Part shown: positions 59,271 to 64,000 of the stretch, one piece after another
Layout of the letters: each line of letters begins with the position of its first letter
How positions within the stretch are numbered: position 1 is the first letter of the stretch
Assembly (NCBI RefSeq): GCF_001499995.1
Contig: NZ_LQIU01000008.1
Span: 1 to 64,000 of the forward strand
DNA: 64,000 bases
Origin: Mycobacterium sp. IS-1496
GTDB taxonomy: Bacteria; Actinomycetota; Actinomycetes; Mycobacteriales; Mycobacteriaceae
Direction: 5' to 3'
The notes under the pieces: generated by a model
What the model was told of the DNA's origin: nothing
What the model saw: the letters and a program-made list of their open reading frames with translations, nothing else
Database searches by the model: none
Made by a program: the position numbers and the translations under genes

Positions 59271-59990
59271 TCAGGCCACCGTCGCCCTGATGCACACCGT
59301 CACGTACGGCAGCGCGAGCCCCGTCGTGTTCACCAACGCAGGATGGGTGGCCAGCAGCTCGCGCACCCGGTCGAGCGTGTGGGTGCGCACGTCCGCGGGC
59401 GAGGTGATGCAGTAGCTGCGCGAGGCCACCAGGTCGATGAGCGCCTGGGGTGTCAGGTAATTCGTCCACTCGACGTGGTGGCGCTCCGGGTCGGTGAACG
59501 GGCCCGGCAGCGACACCTCGTCGGTGAACGGGTCGTTCTCGTGGCCGATGATGCGGCCCAGATCCTTGACCCAGCCCATCCTCTCGTCACGGGTGTTCCA
59601 CACCAGCCCGAGCCGCCCGCCCGGCCGCAGCACGCGGGTGACCTCCTTGACGGCGCGTTCCGGGTCGAACCAGTGCCAGGCCTGCGCGACGAGCACCGCG
59701 TCGACACTGTCGTCGGCCAGCGGGATCTCCTCGGCGGTCCCCAGCAGCGCCGGGGTGTCGGGCAACGACCGCGTCAGCACCTCGAGCATCTCCGGGATGG
59801 GGTCGACGGCGATGACGTCCAGCCCGCGCTCCACCAGACGGGTGGTCAGTTTGCCGGTGCCCGCACCGAGGTCCAGGACGGTGTGGGCGCCGCGCGGCAG
59901 CAACCAGTCGATCGCGTCCGGCGGATACGACGGCCTGCCGCGTTCGTAGGCCGCGGCCTGCTCCCCGAAGGACAGCGACGGGTCGGTCAC
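59271..59990 (-). CDS. SAM-dependent methyltransferase, Rv3342-like
   Basis: A 239-residue class I methyltransferase with motif [49 protein letters not shown] and [14 protein letters not shown]. It overlaps the metX stop as GTGA, placing it last in the metY-metX operon, as in M. tuberculosis (Rv3342). The substrate is unknown; the link to the methionine pathway is context only. Confidence 0.87.
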   Translation of the reverse strand: MTDPSLSFGEQAAAYERGRPSYPPDAIDWLLPRGAHTVLDLGAGTGKLTTRLVERGLDVIAVDPIPEMLEVLTRSLPDTPALLGTAEEIPLADDSVDAVLVAQAWHWFDPERAVKEVTRVLRPGGRLGLVWNTRDERMGWVKDLGRIIGHENDPFTDEVSLPGPFTDPERHHVEWTNYLTPQALIDLVASRSYCITSPADVRTHTLDRVRELLATHPALVNTTGLALPYVTVCIRATVA

Positions 59991-61108
59991 CGGGCCGCCA
60001 GCTCCAGCGTGCGCCGGATCAGCTTGCCGACGGCCTCCGTCTCGACCAGGAACCCGTCGTGGCCGTAGATCGAGTCGACGACCTCCAGACCCGGACAGGC
60101 CGGCAGCAGTTCGGCCAGCTCCTCCTGCAGCCGTAGCGGGTAGAGCCGGTCGGAGGTGACGCCGCCGACGATCGTCGGCACCCGGCAGCTCTGCAGGGCG
60201 GCCCGCACCCCGCCGCGGCCGCGGCCGACGTCGTGGCTCGAGAGCGCGTCGGTCAGCGCGACGTAGGTGCCCGCGTCGAAGCGCTCGACCAGCTTGGCGC
60301 CCTGATACTCCAGGTAGCTCTGCACGGCGTACCGTCCGCCGGTCGTCGGGATCTCGTCGCCCTGGGCGTCGTTGCCGAAGCGGTCGTCGAGCTCCAACTC
60401 ACCGCGGTAGGTCAGATGGGCGAAGCGGCGGGCGATGGCCAGTCCGGTCGACGGCGTGCGCCCCGTGTCGTGGTAGTCGCCACCGCGCCAGTCGGGGTCG
60501 GCCTTGATCGCGGCGACCTGGGTGCTCTGCGTGCCGATCTGGTCGGCCGTCGCGCGGGCACCGACGGCGAGGACCAACGCCGCACGGACCGTGTCCGGAT
60601 GGCCGACGATCCACTCCAGCGCCCGCGCGCCGCCCATGGATCCGCCCACCACCGCGGCGACCTCGGTGATGCCGAGCGCCTCCAGCGCGGCGAGGTCGGC
60701 GGTGACCTGGTCGCGGACCGTCACCGCGGGGAACCGCGAGCCGTACGGCCGGCCGTCGGGGGCGATCGAGGACGGTCCGGTGGAGCCGCGGCAGCCGCCG
60801 AGGACGTTGGTCGAGACCGCGCACCAGCGGTCGGTGTCGATCGGGGCGCCCGGCCCGGCGACGCCGTCCCACCAGCCCGGGGTGGGGTGGCCGGGTCCGG
60901 CGGGTCCGGTGACGTGCGAGTCACCGGTCAGCGCATGGAGCACCATCACGACGTTGTCGCGGTTGGGGGACAGTTCCCCCCACCGCTGCACGGCGATCGA
61001 CACGTCGTCGAGCACCGCGCCGCTCTCCAGCGTCAGCGGGCCGATGTCGACCACGCCGATCTCACCCTCGGCGGGCAGTGTGGTGATGGGCACGTCAGAA
61101 ATCGTCAC
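59987..61108 (-). CDS. metX: Homoserine O-acetyltransferase MetX
   Basis: Acetylates L-homoserine, first committed step of methionine synthesis. The 373-residue alpha/beta-hydrolase enzyme has [25 protein letters not shown], catalytic Ser in [14 protein letters not shown] and C-terminal GHDGFLVE with the His. GTG 61108 is 18 bp after the metY stop; both lie behind one SAM riboswitch. Confidence 0.95.
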   Translation of the reverse strand: MTISDVPITTLPAEGEIGVVDIGPLTLESGAVLDDVSIAVQRWGELSPNRDNVVMVLHALTGDSHVTGPAGPGHPTPGWWDGVAGPGAPIDTDRWCAVSTNVLGGCRGSTGPSSIAPDGRPYGSRFPAVTVRDQVTADLAALEALGITEVAAVVGGSMGGARALEWIVGHPDTVRAALVLAVGARATADQIGTQSTQVAAIKADPDWRGGDYHDTGRTPSTGLAIARRFAHLTYRGELELDDRFGNDAQGDEIPTTGGRYAVQSYLEYQGAKLVERFDAGTYVALTDALSSHDVGRGRGGVRAALQSCRVPTIVGGVTSDRLYPLRLQEELAELLPACPGLEVVDSIYGHDGFLVETEAVGKLIRRTLELAAR

Positions 61109-61126
61109 TTGCTGTCTCTTCGGGAC

Positions 61127-62434
61127 TCAGGCGATCGCCTTGGCGGCGGCGAAGCCCTGCTCGAGGTCGGCGAGGATGTCGTCGATGCCCTCGATGCCGA
61201 CGGCCAGCCGCACCAGGCCGGGCGTGACGCCGCTGGCCAGCTGCTCCTCGGGGCTCAGCTGCGCGTGCGTGGTGGACGCCGGGTGGATCACCAGCGAGCG
61301 CACGTCACCGATGTTCGCGACATGGCTGTGCAGCGTGAGCGCGTTGACGAAGGCCTTGCCCGCATCGACGCCGCCGGCCAGCTCGAAAGCCAGCACCGCG
61401 CCGGTCCCCTTGGGCGCCAACTTCTTTCCGAGCTCGTACCACGGCGAGCTCGGCAGCCCGGCGTAGTTCACCGACAGTACGTCGTCGTGGCCGGCCAGGT
61501 ACTCGGCGACGCGCTGGGCATTGGCCACGTGGCGCTCGACCCGCAGGCTCAACGTCTCCAGACCCTGGGCGATCAGGAACGCGTTGAAGGGTGCGGCGGC
61601 GCTACCGAGGTCGCGCAGCAACTGGACGCGCGCCTTGAGCGCGTACGCGGGCGCGCCGAGGTCGGCGAACACGACGCCGTGGTAGCTCGGGTCGGGGTCG
61701 GTGAAGCCGGGGAACTTGCCGTTGGTCCAGTCGAACGTGCCGCCGTCGACGATCACCCCGGCGATCGCGTTGCCGTGCCCGCCGAGGTACTTGGTGGCCG
61801 AGTGGACGACGATGTCCGCACCGTGGGACAGCGGCTGGATCAGGTACGGCGTGGCGATGGTGTTGTCGACGATCAGCGGCACACCTGCGTCATGCGCGAC
61901 GCCGGCGACCGAAGGGATGTCGAGCACGTCTATCTGCGGATTGGAGATCGTCTCACCGAAGAACGCCTTGGTGTTGGGGCGCACCGCGGCCCGCCACGAC
62001 TCGAGGTCGTCGGGGTTCTCGACGAAGGTGACCTCGATGCCGAGTTTGGGCAGCGTGTAGTGGAACAGGTTGTACGTGCCGCCGTAGAGCCGCGGGCTGG
62101 ACACGATGTGATCGCCGGCGCCGGCCAGGTTGAGGATCGCGAAGGTCTCCGCAGCCTGCCCGGAGGACAGGAACAGCGCCGCCACACCACCTTCGAGCGC
62201 GGCGATCCGCTGCTCGACGACGTCGGTCGTCGGATTCATGATCCTGGTGTAGATGTTGCCGGTCTCGGCCAGCCCGAACAGCGCCGCGGCGTGGTCGGTG
62301 TCGCGGAACGTGTAGGAGGTGGTCTGGTAGATCGGCAGCGCGCGGGCGTTGGTCGCCGCGTCAGGCGTCTGGCCGGCGTGGACCTGTTTGGTCTCGAACG
62401 ACCACGAGGCGATCAGGTCTTCTGGCGTGCTCAT
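61127..62434 (-). CDS. metY: O-acetylhomoserine sulfhydrylase (MetY; called MetC in M. tuberculosis)
   Basis: Makes homocysteine from O-acetylhomoserine and sulfide with PLP. The 435-residue protein contains YTRIMNPTTDVVEQRIAALE, SSGQAAETFAILNLAGAGDH, PLP-Lys in HSATKYLGGHG and VIHPASTTHAQL. ATG 62434 has GGAGG 10 nt upstream. A frame opening at 62503 lies inside the SAM-IV riboswitch and is rejected. It is cotranscribed with metX and the methyltransferase. Confidence 0.95.
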   Translation of the reverse strand: MSTPEDLIASWSFETKQVHAGQTPDAATNARALPIYQTTSYTFRDTDHAAALFGLAETGNIYTRIMNPTTDVVEQRIAALEGGVAALFLSSGQAAETFAILNLAGAGDHIVSSPRLYGGTYNLFHYTLPKLGIEVTFVENPDDLESWRAAVRPNTKAFFGETISNPQIDVLDIPSVAGVAHDAGVPLIVDNTIATPYLIQPLSHGADIVVHSATKYLGGHGNAIAGVIVDGGTFDWTNGKFPGFTDPDPSYHGVVFADLGAPAYALKARVQLLRDLGSAAAPFNAFLIAQGLETLSLRVERHVANAQRVAEYLAGHDDVLSVNYAGLPSSPWYELGKKLAPKGTGAVLAFELAGGVDAGKAFVNALTLHSHVANIGDVRSLVIHPASTTHAQLSPEEQLASGVTPGLVRLAVGIEGIDDILADLEQGFAAAKAIA

Positions 62435-62476
62435 GCGAAACGGACCTCCATCTGTGTCTGGGGGCCCGTCGGTACG

Positions 62477-62595
62477 GACCCGCGCTTGCCGCGTAGCCGT
62501 CACGGCTACCCAACCTGGTCATCACCCGGGGCACCCCACCGCGGTTGGAGGGTTGCCGGCCAGCAAGCCGGGGCTTGACGCTGGCACTCATGACC
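62477..62595 (-). promoter_or_regulatory. SAM-IV riboswitch
   Basis: On the minus strand 119 nt from GGTCATGAGTGCCAGCG to GCGCGGGTC match the SAM-IV consensus as I recall it, including the CCAACC and GGGTGATGACCAGG segments and the GTAGCCGTGACGGCTAC hairpin. It is 43 nt upstream of metY and should lower metY-metX expression when S-adenosylmethionine is plentiful. Confidence 0.9.
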
Positions 62596-62746
62596 GCCAG
62601 GAAGCTTATCTCACCGCCCGCCGCCCCTGCCACCAGTGATCCCGCGGTGGGCACCAACTGCAGGGAGCCGTGTCTGCGCGGGTGCCTGCCGGGTAGCGTC
62701 GTATCCGACAATGCGGAGCTTCGATCTGACGCCGGGAGAACACCAC

Positions 62747-64000
62747 ATGAGCGCCGAGCAGCCGACCATCATCTACACGCTGACCGACGAGGCGCCGTTG
62801 CTGGCGACATACGGGTTCCTGCCGATCGTCCGGACGTTCGCCGAGCCGGCGGGTATCGCGGTGAAGACCAGCGACATCTCCGTGGCGGCCCGCATCCTGG
62901 CCGAGTTCCCCGAGCGGCTGACCGACGAACAGCGCGTCCCGGACAACCTCGGTGAGCTGGGCAAGCTCACCCAGGATCCCGACACCAACATCATCAAACT
63001 CCCGAACATCAGCGCCTCGGTGCCGCAGCTGCTGGCCGCGATCAAGGAGCTCAAGGCCAAGGGCTACGACCTGCCCGACTACCCCGGGGATCCCAAGACC
63101 GACGAGGAGAAGGAGATCCGGCAGCGCTACGCCAACTGCCTCGGCAGCGCGGTCAATCCTGTTCTGCGCGAAGGTAACTCGGACCGCCGGGCGCCCAAGG
63201 CGGTCAAGGAGTACGCCCGCAAGCACCCGCACAGCATGGGGGAGTGGAGCCAGGCGTCACGCACCCACGTGGCGACCATGAAGCACGGCGACTTCTACCA
63301 CGGCGAGAAGTCGATGACCGTCGACAAGGACCGCAAGGTCAAGATGGTGCTCGAGACGAAGAGCGGCGAGACCATCGTCCTCAAGCCCGAGGTCAAGCTC
63401 GATGCCGGCGACATCATCGACAGCATGTTCATGAGCAAGAAGGCGCTCTGCGAGTTCTTCGAAGAGCAGATCGAGGACGCCTACAAGACCGGCGTGATGT
63501 TCTCGCTGCACGTCAAGGCCACCATGATGAAGGTCAGCCACCCGATCGTGTTCGGCCACGCGGTGAAGGTGTTCTACAAGGAGGCCTTCGCCAAGCATCA
63601 GAAGGTGCTCGACGAACTCGGCGTCAACGTCAACAACGGCATGTCCGACCTCTACGACAAGATCGAATCGCTGCCCGCCTCGCAGCGCGAGGAGATCATC
63701 CAGGACATCCACGCCGTCCACGAGCACCGGCCCGAACTGGCCATGGTCGACTCGGCCCGCGGCATCACCAACTTCCACTCACCCAGCGACGTGATCGTCG
63801 ACGCGTCGATGCCGGCGATGATCCGGCTGGGCGGCAAGATGTACGGCGCCGACGGCCGGACCAAGGACACCAAGGCCGTCAACCCCGAATCGACGTTCTC
63901 CCGGATCTACCAGGAGATGGTCAACTTCTGTAAGACCCACGGCCAGTTCGACCCGACGACGATGGGCACCGTGCCGAACGTCGGGTTGATGGCGCAGAAG
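62747..64000 (+). CDS. icd: Isocitrate dehydrogenase, monomeric NADP type (3' end outside window)
   Basis: Oxidises isocitrate to 2-oxoglutarate. 418 codons are visible from ATG 62747 ([20 protein letters not shown]), which aligns with the monomeric IDH family (about 740 aa): [39 protein letters not shown] and [28 protein letters not shown] site precedes the start. It diverges from the SAM-IV/metY unit. The frame is open to the window's right edge. Confidence 0.95.
   Translation, partial: MSAEQPTIIYTLTDEAPLLATYGFLPIVRTFAEPAGIAVKTSDISVAARILAEFPERLTDEQRVPDNLGELGKLTQDPDTNIIKLPNISASVPQLLAAIKELKAKGYDLPDYPGDPKTDEEKEIRQRYANCLGSAVNPVLREGNSDRRAPKAVKEYARKHPHSMGEWSQASRTHVATMKHGDFYHGEKSMTVDKDRKVKMVLETKSGETIVLKPEVKLDAGDIIDSMFMSKKALCEFFEEQIEDAYKTGVMFSLHVKATMMKVSHPIVFGHAVKVFYKEAFAKHQKVLDELGVNVNNGMSDLYDKIESLPASQREEIIQDIHAVHEHRPELAMVDSARGITNFHSPSDVIVDASMPAMIRLGGKMYGADGRTKDTKAVNPESTFSRIYQEMVNFCKTHGQFDPTTMGTVPNVGLMAQK

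Noticed and set aside
62435..62503. Longer N-terminus for metY (MTATRQARVRTDG...)
   Set aside because: This stretch is part of the SAM-IV aptamer and its linker; ATG 62434 with GGAGG is the real start.

Overview
This 64 kb window is chromosomal DNA from a mycobacterium, most likely a fast-growing Mycolicibacterium. It is GC-rich and has GTG/TTG starts, many leaderless genes and very tight ATGA/GTGA gene overlaps. Gene order follows the M. tuberculosis Rv3423c-Rv3340 region in blocks: alr-tsaE-tsaB-rimI-tsaD-groES-groEL1, whiB3-Rv3415c-sigD-rsdA-Rv3412-guaB2-guaB3-choD, Rv3401/Rv3400-guaA-imuA'-imuB-iunH, htdY, Rv3368c/Rv3366, the mfp conservon, folD, and metX/metY. The SAM-IV riboswitch closely resembles, from memory, the one solved from Mycobacterium sp. 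MCS, which hints at that species group. I saw no tRNA, rRNA, insertion sequence, prophage or CRISPR array.

Layout. 1-1124: truncated DUF222 (13E12-type) gene. 1256-6582: alanine racemase, an alpha/beta hydrolase, the t6A genes tsaE/tsaB/tsaD with rimI, and a SnoaL-like protein in one overlapping operon. 6586-8807: CIRCE-controlled groES-groEL1 with a terminator. 8851-11972: DinB-like protein, antigen 85 mycolyltransferase, small and DUF6448 proteins, and a gene-relic patch at 9502-9715. 12095-14117: class I DAHP synthase behind an aromatic leader peptide (Ser-Tyr-Trp-Arg-Phe) and attenuator-like hairpins, then an NAD(P)-binding protein. 14208-20748: whiB3, a TPR-like protein, sigD with its anti-sigma factor rsdA, a DUF5319 protein, guaB2 and guaB3. 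20815-27352: cholesterol-oxidase-like ChoD, a GH65 phosphorylase with a beta-phosphoglucomutase-like HAD partner, and guaA.

27444-40128 holds the mutasome, split into imuA'-imuB and dnaE2. Each half has its own perfect mycobacterial SOS box. Between them lie ohrR-ohr, a nucleoside hydrolase, a MarR regulator, the dehydratase htdY, a universal stress protein, a secreted protein and an FAD monooxygenase. 40154-46590: nitroreductase, TrmL-like methyltransferase, SAM methyltransferase and the mfpEDCBA conservon ending in the pentapeptide-repeat protein MfpA. 46601-47711: three-gene secreted cassette, a hemophore-like protein between two paralogous Cys proteins. 47895-58846: flavoprotein, transglutaminase, lipase-like hydrolase, rhomboid-like protein, AraC regulator, Rv1747-type FHA-ABC transporter, an old-yellow-enzyme oxidoreductase and folD. 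58854-64000: DUF3017 protein, then on the minus strand SAM-IV riboswitch-metY-metX-methyltransferase, and the first 418 codons of a monomeric isocitrate dehydrogenase.

The best leads are the aroF leader region (leaderless 24-codon peptide plus overlapping hairpins), a 20-codon upstream ORF stop-start-coupled to mfpE, the hemophore cassette with twin PYPCEYDYxCDD proteins, and the recombination scar between groEL1 and the mycolyltransferase, which carries a groEL1 3' fragment and a piece of a cyclase/ATPase gene.
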